Source of the DNA: Sinorhizobium sp. A49
GTDB taxonomy: Bacteria > Pseudomonadota > Alphaproteobacteria > Rhizobiales > Rhizobiaceae
Assembly: GCF_002002725.1 (NCBI RefSeq)
Contig: NZ_MUNW01000061.1
Location: 226,555-290,554 of the forward strand
DNA: 64,000 nucleotides
Direction of reading: 5' to 3'
Shown here in pieces: positions 1 to 7,735 of the stretch. Position numbers and translations under genes: made by a program. Within the stretch, counting starts at the first letter, position 1. Every line of letters begins with the position of its first letter. Under the pieces are notes generated by a model. It was not told the DNA's origin. It saw only the letters and a program-made list of their open reading frames with translations, and ran no database searches.

Positions 1-501
1 GAAAAAGCGGTCAGTGGGGTCGAACGGCTTTTCATAGGCGAGCTCCGCCGTCACATGCCGAATGCGCCCGAGGGCTTCGCCATCGAGCAGTGCGCGTGCC
101 TTGGCGACCGCCGGCAGGAAGCACGTCCACAGGCCCTCCATGGCAAAGAGGCCCTTGGCTGCGGCCAATGCCGATAGCGAACGGGCGTCGTCGAACGAGG
201 TCGTCAGCGGCTTTTCGACCAGGACGGCCTTATTCGCCGAAAGAAAGACGATGGCGTGTTCCAGATGCACGGCGTTTGGCGAGGCAACGTAGACCGCGTC
301 GATTTCAGGATCGGCAGCAAAGGCATCGATGCTGGAATGGCGGGCAATGCCGCCGAAACGCTCGGCGAAGGCATCTGCCTTCTCCTGGCTTCGGGAATAG
401 ACAGCTGTCAGCACGGCGTTGCCGGTAAACTGGATGTCGGATGCGAAGCTGTTTGCGATCACGCCGGTACCGGCGATGCCCCAACGGACCTTATCCTGCA
501 T
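1..501 (-). CDS. Gfo/Idh/MocA-family oxidoreductase, 3' end outside window
   Basis: The first 167 codons of a minus-strand gene are present; the rest runs off the left edge. The protein starts MQDKVRWGIAGTGVIANSF, a Rossmann NAD(P)-binding GxGxxA-type start. Around residues 90-120 it has ASPNAVHLEHA and the VEKPL motif whose lysine is catalytic in the Gfo/Idh/MocA family. These enzymes oxidise or reduce sugars, inositols and similar polyols with NAD(P); the substrate cannot be told from this half. The ATG at 501 is the first one after a gap of more than 200 bases; there is no strong Shine-Dalgarno, so the exact start is not certain. Confidence 0.85.
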   Translation of the reverse strand, partial: MQDKVRWGIAGTGVIANSFASDIQFTGNAVLTAVYSRSQEKADAFAERFGGIARHSSIDAFAADPEIDAVYVASPNAVHLEHAIVFLSANKAVLVEKPLTTSFDDARSLSALAAAKGLFAMEGLWTCFLPAVAKARALLDGEALGRIRHVTAELAYEKPFDPTDRFF

Positions 502-580
502 AAACCCGATGTCCCGGCTGTTTCGCCCGGGCGCATCCTGACCCCGAAACCTCAAGGCCGCGTAAACAACGGCGGCAAGC

Positions 581-613
581 CCCAAGCAACCTTCAGGATG
601 GAGGTTGCTTGGG
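581..613. other. perfect 12-bp inverted repeat (hairpin)
   Basis: Twelve bases at 581-592 pair perfectly with 602-613 around a 9-base loop. It lies in the gene-free stretch 502-738 between nolR and the oxidoreductase gene. No T-run follows on either strand, so it is not a classical terminator. Function unknown. Confidence 0.5.
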
Positions 614-667
614 CAGCGGGGCGCTTCGGCCGGGCAATGGCCTGCCCCGTCCGCCGATCTTCCAGAA

Positions 668-702
668 AAGAATAAGCCCCGCGCGATTGCTCGTGTGGGG
701 CT
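668..702 (-). terminator. probable nolR terminator
   Basis: Read on the minus strand, AGCCCC and GGGGCT form a stem about 40 bases after the nolR stop codon, followed by the T-rich tract TTATTCTTTT. The stem is imperfect beyond six pairs and the loop is long, so strength is uncertain. Confidence 0.45.
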
Positions 703-738
703 ACTTCAGGGCATGATCCCTGTTGCGGACTGAGAAGG

Positions 739-1095
739 TCAGGCCGAGCGGCGGACCAATGTCTTTTCTTCTACGGCATTTGCGTCGACGCCGTAGATCT
801 CGGAGAGCGTACCCAAAATCCTCATGACGGCGTCGGACGAGCTGGAATAGTAGATCGTCTGAGCGTCACGGCGAGTGCTGACCAGATTCTGGGCTCGCAG
901 TTTGGACAGGTGCTGGGAAAGAGCGGACTGGCTCAAGCCCACCTTATTGGCCAATGCGCCGACTGCCATCTCTTCCTTGACAAGGGAATCGAGGATGAGA
1001 AGGCGCTTAGGGTTTGCCATGGCCGAGAGGAAGCCGGCTGCTATCTCGGCTTCATCATGTTTTTCAGGCGAAAGTGGCTGCATTGCGTGCTCCAT
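739..1095 (-). CDS. nolR: NolR, ArsR-family regulator of nodulation genes
   Basis: A 118-residue winged-helix protein with the ArsR/SmtB layout: ANPKRLLILDSLV (residues 27-39), recognition helix LSQSALSQHLSKLR (about 54-67) and the wing TRRDAQTIYYSSS (74-86). It lacks the CxC metal site of metal-sensing ArsR proteins. I recognise it as nearly identical to NolR of Sinorhizobium, a repressor of core nod genes and a wider regulator of symbiosis and surface functions. The ATG at 1095 has no good ribosome site, while GGAG lies six bases before the in-frame ATG at 1083, so translation may begin at Met5. A consensus NolR operator lies at its own promoter. The gene is intact; as I recall some laboratory S. 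meliloti strains carry a broken copy. Confidence 0.93.
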   Translation of the reverse strand: MEHAMQPLSPEKHDEAEIAAGFLSAMANPKRLLILDSLVKEEMAVGALANKVGLSQSALSQHLSKLRAQNLVSTRRDAQTIYYSSSSDAVMRILGTLSEIYGVDANAVEEKTLVRRSA

Positions 1096-1136
1096 GCGAA
1101 AATTACATCACACGTAGTTATGGTTGACGAAGGACG

Positions 1137-1165
1137 ATAATTAGTCGTGATGCATAAAAGGGCAA
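1137..1165 (-). promoter_or_regulatory. nolR promoter with consensus NolR operator
   Basis: Minus-strand -35 TTGCCC (1165-1160), a 17-base spacer and -10 AATTAT (1142-1137). On the plus strand, 1140-1155 reads ATTAG-N9-AT, an exact match to the published NolR consensus (A/T)TTAG-N9-A(T/A) as I recall it. The operator covers part of the -10 and the spacer, as expected for autorepression. Confidence 0.7.
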
Positions 1166-1202
1166 CTACCTACTGCAAGAAATGGGGGTAGCTTGCGAGC
1201 GA

Positions 1203-1946
1203 TTAACCGTAAAGTTCGCGTAAAAGTGGCCGTAACTCCGAGCTGTCCCGCATTGGCGCAGGAAACTCGAGCCGCTTCAATTGGTCGCCATAGGCGAGAT
1301 CCAGGCCGGCGGCGTCGATGCCGACGACCTTCCAGTCGCCTTCCGGGGCGTTGCAGAGTTTTTCAGCGTAATACCTAACCGCGTCGGCGTGATCGGCGTT
1401 CATATGTTCGATTGCGCCGGTTTCCATGGCGGCGAGCGATGCGGTGGCCGGTGATTCGATCACCAGATCCTCTGCCGTCAGCACGTAAGCGCGACCAAAA
1501 CCACCGTTAAGGCTGGCGCGTAACGGGTTGAGGCGGAAGAAACCGAAGTCGGGGAAGTCGACATAGAGCTTCGATTTGGGATGCCGACGGACAAACCGCT
1601 CGCGGATGCGGGCGTGCGCCTCCGAATCGCGTGCAACCGCTTCGGCTTCGCACTGTACCGTGAGTCTCGGATGGGCGAGGGGATCGCCCTTGCCCGGTTC
1701 TCCCGTCAGCAGCGAAGCGCGCGTGTCGGCGAGCAGTGCCTTTGTGTGGGTCGACAGCTTGGAAATCAGGATCAGCGGCACACCGTCGACATCCATGCCG
1801 ACGAGAACCCGACTGACGAAGGGGAAGCCGCCGCTCTCCGGCTCGATGGCCGCAAGCGAGCCGCTGCGCGCACCGCGCAAAAGCGTATGTGCCAGCTTGC
1901 GCGCCTCGTCATCGGTTTCGCGCAATACGTTCGGCTTGTCGGTCAT
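1203..1946 (-). CDS. HugZ-family haem-utilisation protein (pyridoxamine-oxidase fold + DUF2470)
   Basis: 247 residues. The N-terminal two thirds is a split-barrel flavin-binding-like domain (GSLAAIEPESGGFPFVSRV near residues 28-46, then LISKLSTHTKAL), the fold of pyridoxamine phosphate oxidases. The C-terminal part, MNADHADAVRYYAEKL onward, is DUF2470. This pairing is the HugZ family, whose studied members bind and degrade haem to release iron. The start at 1946 is preceded by GGAAGG and GAGGA; a longer open frame to 2039 would run back through the terminator of the choline operon, so it is rejected. It lies between nolR and choV on the same strand but behind a terminator. The link with the haem receptor at 18 kb is inference. 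Confidence 0.82.
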   Translation of the reverse strand: MTDKPNVLRETDDEARKLAHTLLRGARSGSLAAIEPESGGFPFVSRVLVGMDVDGVPLILISKLSTHTKALLADTRASLLTGEPGKGDPLAHPRLTVQCEAEAVARDSEAHARIRERFVRRHPKSKLYVDFPDFGFFRLNPLRASLNGGFGRAYVLTAEDLVIESPATASLAAMETGAIEHMNADHADAVRYYAEKLCNAPEGDWKVVGIDAAGLDLAYGDQLKRLEFPAPMRDSSELRPLLRELYG

Positions 1947-1984
1947 TCCTCGGTCCTTCCTGAGCTTCGGTCCGGTTCCAGACG

Positions 1985-2013
1985 AAAAAGCCCGGAACAG
2001 GGTCCGGGCTTTT
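1985..2013 (-). terminator. rho-independent terminator of choXWV
   Basis: Perfect stem AAAAGCCCGGA / TCCGGGCTTTT with a 6-base loop, 23 bases after the choV stop on the minus strand, ending in T residues. Confidence 0.85.
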
Positions 2014-2035
2014 ATTGGCTTCTTGTGTGCTTTCG

Positions 2036-3085
2036 TCAACTTTTGTTGCGGTGTCGCGTCAGGCCTTCGACGATGTTTTGCGCGTTGATCGTTCCGACCA
2101 CGGAGCCGTTGTCGACGACGCCGACGCTACCCGGCTGGCGGGACATGGCGTCGAGGATATCGACGAGCGGTGTCGTCGGCTTGGCGGTCGCCGTCACGCC
2201 GGCAACGGTCGCTCCGCGCTGGACGCCGGTCTGCATCACGTCCTTCGCCGTCAGCATGGTGATCGGGTTCATGTGCTGGACGAAATCGGCGACATACTGG
2301 TTCGCCGGGTTTCTGACGATGTCCTGCGGCGTGCCGCACTGGATGATGCGGCCGCCTTCCATGATGGCGATGCGGTTGCCGATGCGGAACGCTTCGTCGA
2401 GATCATGGCTGACGAAGACGATGGTCTTCTTCAGGCGACGCTGAAACTCGAGCAATTCGTCCTGAAGCCGCGTGCGGATCAAGGGGTCGAGGGCCGAGAA
2501 CGGTTCGTCCATCAACAGGATCGGCGCACCGGTCGCAAAGGCGCGGGCAAGGCCGACGCGTTGCTGCATGCCGCCCGAGAGTTCGTTGACCTTGCGACCG
2601 GCCCACTTCGTCAGGTTGACGAGCTCAAGCTGTTCGCCGACGCGGGCCTTGCGTTCGGCGTCGGGCATGCCGGCAAGCTCGAGGCCGAAGCCGACATTGT
2701 CGGCAACGGTGCGCCAGGGCAACAGTGCGAACTGCTGGAACACCATCGACACGGTGTGCATGCGGAAATCGCGTAGCGACTTCGGTGTGGTGCGATAGGG
2801 ATTGAGCGGTCCATTGGCGGTCTTGACCTCGACCTCGCCGCGGACGACGGGTGCCAGGCCGTTGACGGCGCGAAGCAGCGTCGACTTGCCGGAGCCGGAG
2901 AGCCCCATCAAGACAAGGATCTCGCCCTCGTTGATCGAAAGCGTTGCACCGGCGACGCCCAGCACCAGGCCGGTGGCCGCGCCGATCTCGTCGCGGGTCT
3001 TGCCCTGGTCGATCATCTGCAGCGCGGTCTGCGGATTGTTGCCGAAGATGATGTCGACATTCTTGAAAACGACGGCGTCGGTCAT
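2036..3085 (-). CDS. choV: choline ABC transporter ATP-binding protein ChoV
   Basis: 349 residues. Walker A GLSGSGKST at 61-69, Q-loop VFQQF near 116, signature LSGGMQQR at 169-176, Walker B ILLMDEPFSALD at 189-200 and switch histidine VSHD. A C-terminal stretch of about 75 residues resembles a CBS-type regulatory segment, as in ProV/OpuAA importers. The gene starts with an ATG overlapping the choW stop (ATGA), so the two are translationally coupled. Family, order and neighbours match choXWV of Sinorhizobium, a high-affinity choline importer that supplies choline for glycine-betaine and carbon use. Confidence 0.93.
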   Translation of the reverse strand: MTDAVVFKNVDIIFGNNPQTALQMIDQGKTRDEIGAATGLVLGVAGATLSINEGEILVLMGLSGSGKSTLLRAVNGLAPVVRGEVEVKTANGPLNPYRTTPKSLRDFRMHTVSMVFQQFALLPWRTVADNVGFGLELAGMPDAERKARVGEQLELVNLTKWAGRKVNELSGGMQQRVGLARAFATGAPILLMDEPFSALDPLIRTRLQDELLEFQRRLKKTIVFVSHDLDEAFRIGNRIAIMEGGRIIQCGTPQDIVRNPANQYVADFVQHMNPITMLTAKDVMQTGVQRGATVAGVTATAKPTTPLVDILDAMSRQPGSVGVVDNGSVVGTINAQNIVEGLTRHRNKS

Positions 3086-3927
3086 GCACCCTCTCCTTCG
3101 TCGGACGAGCGGAACAGGCGGTCGAGGATGATGGCGAGAATGACGATGCAGAGACCGGCCTCGAAACCCTTTGCGACGTTCACCGTGTTCAGCGCCCGCA
3201 ACACGGGAACGCCGAGGCCGTTGGCGCCGACGAGGGCTGCGATGACCACCATCGACAGCGAGAGCATGATCGTCTGGGTCAGACCCGCCATGATCTGCGG
3301 CATCGCGAAGGGCAACTCGACCTTGCGCAGCACTTGGGCCGGTGTTGCGCCGAAGGCCTGTGCCGCTTCCACCAGCGATGGCGGCGTCGAGATGATGCCG
3401 AGGCGGGTGAGGCGAATGGGGGCCGGAATGGCGAAGATCACCGTTGCGATCAGGCCCGGCACCATGCCGAGGCCGAAGAGAATGAGCGCGGGGATCAGAT
3501 AGACGAAGGTCGGGATCGTCTGCATCAGGTCGAGGATCGGACGCATGACGGAATAGACCCAGGCCCGGCGCGCAGCGGCAATGCCGAGCGGAACCCCGAC
3601 GGCCATGCTGACGACGCTTGCAGCCAGCACCAGAGCCAGTGTCTCGGTCGTTTCCTTCCAGTAACCCTGGTTGATGATCAGCAGCAACCCGAGGCCGGTG
3701 AACAGGGTCACGCCGAGCGAACGGCGGAACCACCAGGCGAGCCCGGTGATGACTGCCACCACGATCAACTGGTGGGGCGTCTGCAGGATATAGAGCAGAA
3801 TGCCGACGACGCCCGACAGGAAGCTGGCAAGTTGGTCGAAGAACAGCTCGAAGTTCGTCGTCAGCCAGTCGACGAACGCCTTGGCCCAGCCGCCGATGGG
3901 AATGCGGTATTCTGTCAGAAATTCCAC
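3082..3927 (-). CDS. choW: choline ABC transporter permease ChoW
   Basis: 281 residues with about six to seven hydrophobic segments and the binding-protein-dependent permease signature (EAAQAFGATPAQVLRKVELPF broken by the coupling helix, about 185-205, EAA...G loop). The N-terminal part carries an extra membrane region typical of ProW-like permeases. It overlaps choV by four bases and lies 83 bases after choX, separated by a strong terminator-like hairpin. It forms the membrane channel of the ChoXWV importer. Confidence 0.92.
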   Translation of the reverse strand: MEFLTEYRIPIGGWAKAFVDWLTTNFELFFDQLASFLSGVVGILLYILQTPHQLIVVAVITGLAWWFRRSLGVTLFTGLGLLLIINQGYWKETTETLALVLAASVVSMAVGVPLGIAAARRAWVYSVMRPILDLMQTIPTFVYLIPALILFGLGMVPGLIATVIFAIPAPIRLTRLGIISTPPSLVEAAQAFGATPAQVLRKVELPFAMPQIMAGLTQTIMLSLSMVVIAALVGANGLGVPVLRALNTVNVAKGFEAGLCIVILAIILDRLFRSSDEGEGA

Positions 3928-3974
3928 AGGGGTAAATCCGTCTCGTCAGATCAACAATATCGCGCGATGCGGTG

Positions 3975-4002
3975 AAAAAAAGGCGGGGTCTTGCCCCGCC
4001 TT
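3975..4002 (-). terminator. intercistronic terminator between choX and choW
   Basis: On the minus strand a perfect 9-bp stem AAGGCGGGG / CCCCGCCTT with a 5-base loop is followed by seven T residues. It starts only nine bases after the choX stop. It has every feature of an intrinsic terminator yet lies inside the operon, so most transcripts may end after choX and only readthrough would express choWV. Confidence 0.8.
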
Positions 4003-4010
4003 GTCGTCGG

Positions 4011-4967
4011 TCAGAGCCCGAGCGCGGTCTTGGCCGCGGCGAGGCCTTCGCCGCCGTCCTTGGTGGTGACGCCGGCCAGCCACGGTTCGATGGCCGTCGG
4101 GTTGGCCTTCAGCCATTCCGTGGCGGCTGCGTCCGGTTCCTTGCCGTCGTTGAGGATCTTGCCCATGATCTCGTTTTCCATCTGCAGCGAGAACTTGAGG
4201 TTCGTCAGCAGCTTGCCGACATTCGGGCATTCGGTGGTGTAGCCGGCACGAACGTTGGTGAAGATGGTGGCGCCGCCGAAATTGGGGCCGAAGATATCGT
4301 CACCGCCCGAGAGATAGGTGAGCTTGAAGTTGGCGTTCATCGGATGCGGTTCCCAGCCGAGGAACACGATCGGCGCGCCATCTTTTTCGGAGCGGGCGAC
4401 CTGCGCCAGCATGCCCTGTTCGGAGGATTCGACCACTTCGAAGCCCTTGAGGCCGAAGGTGTCCTTGTCGACCATGTCGATGATCAGGCGGTTGCCGTCA
4501 TTGCCCGGTTCGATGCCATAGATCTTGCCTTCGAGCGCGTCTTTCTGAGCGGCGATATCCTTGAAGTCCTTGATGCCGAGTTCGGCACCCTTGGCGTTGG
4601 TCGCCAGCGTGTATTTCGCGCCTTCTAGGTTCGGGCCGAAGGATTCGACCGACTTGTCATCGAGATAGGGGCGAACGTCGTTTTCCTGGGTCGGCATCCA
4701 GTTGCCGAGGAAGACGTCGATGTCCTTGTTCTTCAGCGACGTGTAGGTGACCGGAACGGAGAGAACCTTGATATCGGTTTCGTAGCCGAGGCCCTTGAGC
4801 ACGGCGGAAACCGTCGCGGTGGTGGCTGTGATATCCGTCCATCCGACGTCGGAGAAACGGACGGTGCCACAGCTTTCCGGCTCGGCTGCCGCGGCGTTTC
4901 CGGCAACAAGGGCAGCCAGCGAAACGGCGCCCGCGAGCAAGAATTTGAGAGAGAGTGCTTTGTTCAT
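4011..4967 (-). CDS. choX: periplasmic choline-binding protein ChoX
   Basis: 318 residues. The first 28 are a signal peptide (MNKALSLKFLLAGAVSLAAL..AAAA). The mature part is an OpuAC-type substrate-binding protein; tryptophans and tyrosines at DVGWTDI, LGNWMPT and FLGWEPHP fit the aromatic box that holds quaternary amines in this family. Sinorhizobium ChoX binds choline with high affinity and acetylcholine more weakly. The start at 4967 has AGGGGAA upstream; a longer frame to 5102 reads through the promoter and is rejected. First gene of choXWV. Confidence 0.93.
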   Translation of the reverse strand: MNKALSLKFLLAGAVSLAALVAGNAAAAEPESCGTVRFSDVGWTDITATTATVSAVLKGLGYETDIKVLSVPVTYTSLKNKDIDVFLGNWMPTQENDVRPYLDDKSVESFGPNLEGAKYTLATNAKGAELGIKDFKDIAAQKDALEGKIYGIEPGNDGNRLIIDMVDKDTFGLKGFEVVESSEQGMLAQVARSEKDGAPIVFLGWEPHPMNANFKLTYLSGGDDIFGPNFGGATIFTNVRAGYTTECPNVGKLLTNLKFSLQMENEIMGKILNDGKEPDAAATEWLKANPTAIEPWLAGVTTKDGGEGLAAAKTALGL

Positions 4968-4995
4968 CGTTGTCGTTCCCCTGCCTCTATTATTG

Positions 4996-5037
4996 TTATA
5001 GCCAAACACGGTTGGAGTGTTAGCCAAACACCATTGG
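4996..5037 (-). promoter_or_regulatory. choX promoter with two tandem CCAA-N6-TTGG dyads
   Basis: A -10-like CTATAA reads on the minus strand at 5001-4996. Two copies of the dyad CCAA-N6-TTGG lie at 5002-5015 and 5024-5037, both inside the longer direct repeat AGCCAAACAC, with centres exactly 22 bp (two helical turns) apart. The first dyad would fill the -35/-10 spacer and the second lies just upstream of the -35. This looks like a cooperative operator; the regulator is not known to me. Confidence 0.6.
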
Positions 5038-5046
5038 ATAGCGAAT

Positions 5047-5060
5047 TCAAGCGCTTTGAT
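5047..5060. promoter_or_regulatory. LacI-type palindrome upstream of choX
   Basis: Perfect 8-bp palindrome AAGCGCTT (5049-5056) with near-symmetric flanks TC/TGA. The central CG and A/T arms resemble operators of LacI/GalR regulators. It lies about 80 bases upstream of choX; role uncertain. Confidence 0.25.
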
Positions 5061-5238
5061 GTCGAAGGAAGTGTATTGCGTCAATACGCAGACGGGATGC
5101 ACGCTGCGACGCAGAATGTCGCAATGCCCACGAAATGGTCAAGTCGAGCGAAAAACTGTGGGTCGCGCAAACAGGCTCTGGCCTTCGGGGCCAAGCCTCG
5201 TCATGTACCGGCGAGACGATTTCCGGAGGCGGCAGGAT

Positions 5239-5832
5239 ATGGCCAAACTCTATTTCAGCTATGCCACGATGAATGCGGGCAAGAGCACGTTGCTGCTGCA
5301 GGCATCCTACAACTATCAGGAACGCGGCATGCGCGTCGTCATGCTGATCGCGGCTTTCGACGACCGGGCAGGCACCGGGCGCATCTCGTCGCGCATCGGT
5401 CTCGACGCGGATGCCATTCCCTTCCATGGCGGCGACGATCTTTTCGGTCTGATCGAAAGGCTCAACGCGGATGACATGGGCAAGATCGCCTGCGTCTTCG
5501 TCGACGAGGCCCAGTTCCTCGACGAGGAGCAGGTCTGGCAGCTGGCGCGGGTCGCCGACCGCATCGGCATCCCCGTCATGGCCTACGGTTTGCGCACCGA
5601 TTTCCAGGGCAAGCTTTTTCCGGGCTCTATGGCGCTTCTGGCCATTGCCGACGAACTGCGCGAAGTGCGCACGATCTGCGACTGCGGCCGCAAGGCGACC
5701 ATGGTCGTCCGTCTCGACGGGCAGGGCAATGTCGTTCGCGAGGGTGCCCAGGTCGAGGTGGGCGGCAACGAGAAATATGTCTCCTATTGCCGGCGCCACT
5801 GGGAAGACAAGATGCGCTGTGACCCTGCCTGA
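5239..5832 (+). CDS. tdk: thymidine kinase (type II)
   Basis: 197 residues, normal for bacterial type II thymidine kinases, which phosphorylate thymidine to dTMP in the salvage pathway. P-loop ATMNAGKSTLL at 9-19, catalytic glutamate in VFVDEAQFL (E90), zinc ligands C147, C149, C184 and H187 (DCG..., YCRRH), and the lasso region after GGNEKYVSYC. The start at 5239 is preceded by GGAGG and GCAGG; the longer open frame to 5017 is non-coding. Divergent from choX; stands alone. Confidence 0.95.
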   Translation: MAKLYFSYATMNAGKSTLLLQASYNYQERGMRVVMLIAAFDDRAGTGRISSRIGLDADAIPFHGGDDLFGLIERLNADDMGKIACVFVDEAQFLDEEQVWQLARVADRIGIPVMAYGLRTDFQGKLFPGSMALLAIADELREVRTICDCGRKATMVVRLDGQGNVVREGAQVEVGGNEKYVSYCRRHWEDKMRCDPA

Positions 5833-5894
5833 CGGCGTAGACCGGAGTCTGTTCAAGGCCGTATGCCGCGATTTTGCAGCGTCGTGACATTTTT

Positions 5895-5934
5895 CTTCAG
5901 GTTCTGATTGATGGCTTCAGGTTCTGATTGATGG
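5895..5934. repeat. two perfect tandem copies of a 20-bp unit
   Basis: CTTCAGGTTCTGATTGATGG occurs at 5895-5914 and again directly at 5915-5934 with no mismatch. It lies in the gap between tdk and the cytochrome c gene. Perfect identity suggests a recent slippage duplication. Confidence 0.9.
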
Positions 5935-6022
5935 AAGGTGCCTTGGTGCGACCGCCTGGCGTCTTGAAGACCACGCATTCGGGATGCAATGCTGATCCCG
6001 TCTTCCCCCAATGAGGTCAGCG

Positions 6023-6409
6023 ATGCCGCGCATCTTTCCGTCTCTCCTGCTCTGTCTCTGTCTCGGGGCGGCGCCCGTTTATGCCGGCGGCGATGCCAAG
6101 ACTGGGGCCGCCGTTTTCCGCAAATGCGGGGCCTGCCATACGGCAACCGAGCCGAACAACCGGGTGGGCCCAAGCCTGATGGGTCTCATCGGTCGCCCAG
6201 TCGCATCCGTCCCGGACTACAGCTATTCGGATGCCATGAGGGCCTTCGGTGCGGAAGGGCATGTCTGGGACGAGCCGACACTGAGTGAGTATCTCTTAAG
6301 CCCCAAGGCGATGGTGGGCGGCACCAAGATGAGCTTTGTCGGGCTGAGGAAGCCGCAGGACATCGCCGACGTCATTGCCTATCTCAAGGACCCATCTGCG
6401 GCCAAATAG
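6023..6409 (+). CDS. small periplasmic cytochrome c (class I)
   Basis: 128 residues with an N-terminal signal peptide (PSLLLCLCLGAAPVYA, cleavage near residue 21), one haem-binding CGACH motif at 35-39 and a likely axial methionine in GTKMSFVGL. NNRVGPSLMGLIGR and the C-terminal DIADVIAYLKD are typical of cytochromes c2/c550. It carries electrons in the periplasm. GAGG lies six bases before the ATG at 6023; the in-frame ATG at 6011 lacks such a site. It stands alone, so the redox partner cannot be told. Confidence 0.9.
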   Translation: MPRIFPSLLLCLCLGAAPVYAGGDAKTGAAVFRKCGACHTATEPNNRVGPSLMGLIGRPVASVPDYSYSDAMRAFGAEGHVWDEPTLSEYLLSPKAMVGGTKMSFVGLRKPQDIADVIAYLKDPSAAK

Positions 6410-6473
6410 GCAATGCCTTCGATATCTCAAGCACTTCGACGGTACGGTTGACCAAAAAAGCCGGCGGGCTAGG

Positions 6474-6502
6474 CTTGTTCTCTTTCGATAAACACCCTTT
6501 AT
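6474..6502 (+). promoter_or_regulatory. candidate promoter of the AAA+ operon
   Basis: CTTGTT (6474-6479), 17 bases, CTTTAT (6497-6502), close to the rhizobial sigma-70 pattern CTTGAC-N17-CTATAT. It lies 72 bases before the first ATG of the run of genes at 6575-13975. Confidence 0.4.
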
Positions 6503-6574
6503 ATACCTGCAATCGAAGGCTGAATAATTTGGCCCGGATGGCATCTGTTGCCTCGACCGATCCAGGGGGATGAT

Positions 6575-7663
6575 ATGGCTTCTCTTCAGAATTTTGACGC
6601 GGAGATCGAGAAGACGAAAAGCGTTGTCGAGCAGATGCGCGGCAAGCTCGAGCAATCCGGTGTCGTGCTGGAGCAGTTCGCCAAATCGGAGACCAAGCTC
6701 GGCGACGTCAATTTCGATATCGAGAATGCCCGCATTCAGGACGTGATCAACCAGCAGAAGGTGATGGAGGCCAATATTGCCGACCTGATCATCGGGCTCG
6801 AAGATGCGACCAACGTCTTCGGCTCCGAGTTCGAGAGCATGAAGAACTATACCGGATATGAAAAGTTCATCGGCATGTTCTCCAAGCAGAAGATGCAGCG
6901 CATGCGCACCGACCGGGTGCGCAACATGTCGCTTGCCGGTAACCTGCAAGAGCTGTTGTCGAAGTCCGATACCATCGTCGGCATCCTCAAGGATCAGAAG
7001 TCGATCCTCGACCAGCGCTACAAGACCTCCGAACAGAGCCTGATCCAGGTGATCGAGCGCCGCAAGGGCACGATGTCCAATCTGGAAACGGTGCAGAAGC
7101 GCATCGAGGAGTTGAACCCGCTGCTGCTCGACATCGAGAACCGCATTGCCGCTTCGACCGAGCAGAAGGTGCGCACCGAGCTCGAAGGCGAGCGTTCGGC
7201 CTTGGCCACGGAATACAATGAGAAGCAGGCGAAGGAGCAGGAACTTCTGGCCGAAAGCCAGACGCTCGAGCGCTACACCTCGATGTTCCAGACCTTCGTC
7301 GATTCGCTCAACAACCAGATCGCGGCCCAGAACACCCTGATCAACAAGCTGACGATCGATACCGAACAGCGCATCGTGCTCTACAAGGCGCTGGAAGATT
7401 CATTGAAGACGGCGGCCCAGCAGGACGTCGCCCACAAGATCAACACGCTCGGAAGCCAGGTCGACACGGCAGCCGAAGAGACGATGGCCGGCATCGGTGC
7501 CGCCGCCCAGCGCCACATCGGCGACCTCCTGGAAATGCACGAGAAAAACATGCTGTCGACGCAGGACATCCAGCGCCGCAAGAAGCTGGCCGACGATGCT
7601 TTTGCTCGGCGTTTCCAGGCGGTCATGGACAAGCACAACACTGCCAACTACGTGAAGCAGTGA
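6575..7663 (+). CDS. predicted coiled-coil protein, first gene of uncharacterised AAA+ operon
   Basis: 362 residues, no signal peptide or membrane segment. Nearly the whole chain is heptad-rich helix (for example KIEELNPLL-type and ERRKGTMSNLETVQKRI stretches), with a short less charged segment YEKFIGMFSKQKMQRMR near residue 95-110. The domain-scale pattern of long helices and the C-terminal part remind me of TelA-type tellurite/toxic-anion resistance proteins, but I see no diagnostic motif, so that is only a hunch. AGGGGGA precedes the ATG at 6575. Seventy-two bases separate it from the next gene on the same strand. Confidence 0.8.
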   Translation: MASLQNFDAEIEKTKSVVEQMRGKLEQSGVVLEQFAKSETKLGDVNFDIENARIQDVINQQKVMEANIADLIIGLEDATNVFGSEFESMKNYTGYEKFIGMFSKQKMQRMRTDRVRNMSLAGNLQELLSKSDTIVGILKDQKSILDQRYKTSEQSLIQVIERRKGTMSNLETVQKRIEELNPLLLDIENRIAASTEQKVRTELEGERSALATEYNEKQAKEQELLAESQTLERYTSMFQTFVDSLNNQIAAQNTLINKLTIDTEQRIVLYKALEDSLKTAAQQDVAHKINTLGSQVDTAAEETMAGIGAAAQRHIGDLLEMHEKNMLSTQDIQRRKKLADDAFARRFQAVMDKHNTANYVKQ

Positions 7664-7735
7664 TCGGCGTGAGCACATGGGCATGCGCATGAAACGGTTC
7701 GACTTTGCCTTGCGCTGCGCGCCAGGGGGAACGGC

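Noticed and set aside
2036..3733. A single 565-residue minus-strand ORF starting inside choW
   Set aside because: The part before the choV ATG at 3085 is an Arg/His-rich shadow frame of choW; the real gene starts at 3085 with a complete ABC ATPase.
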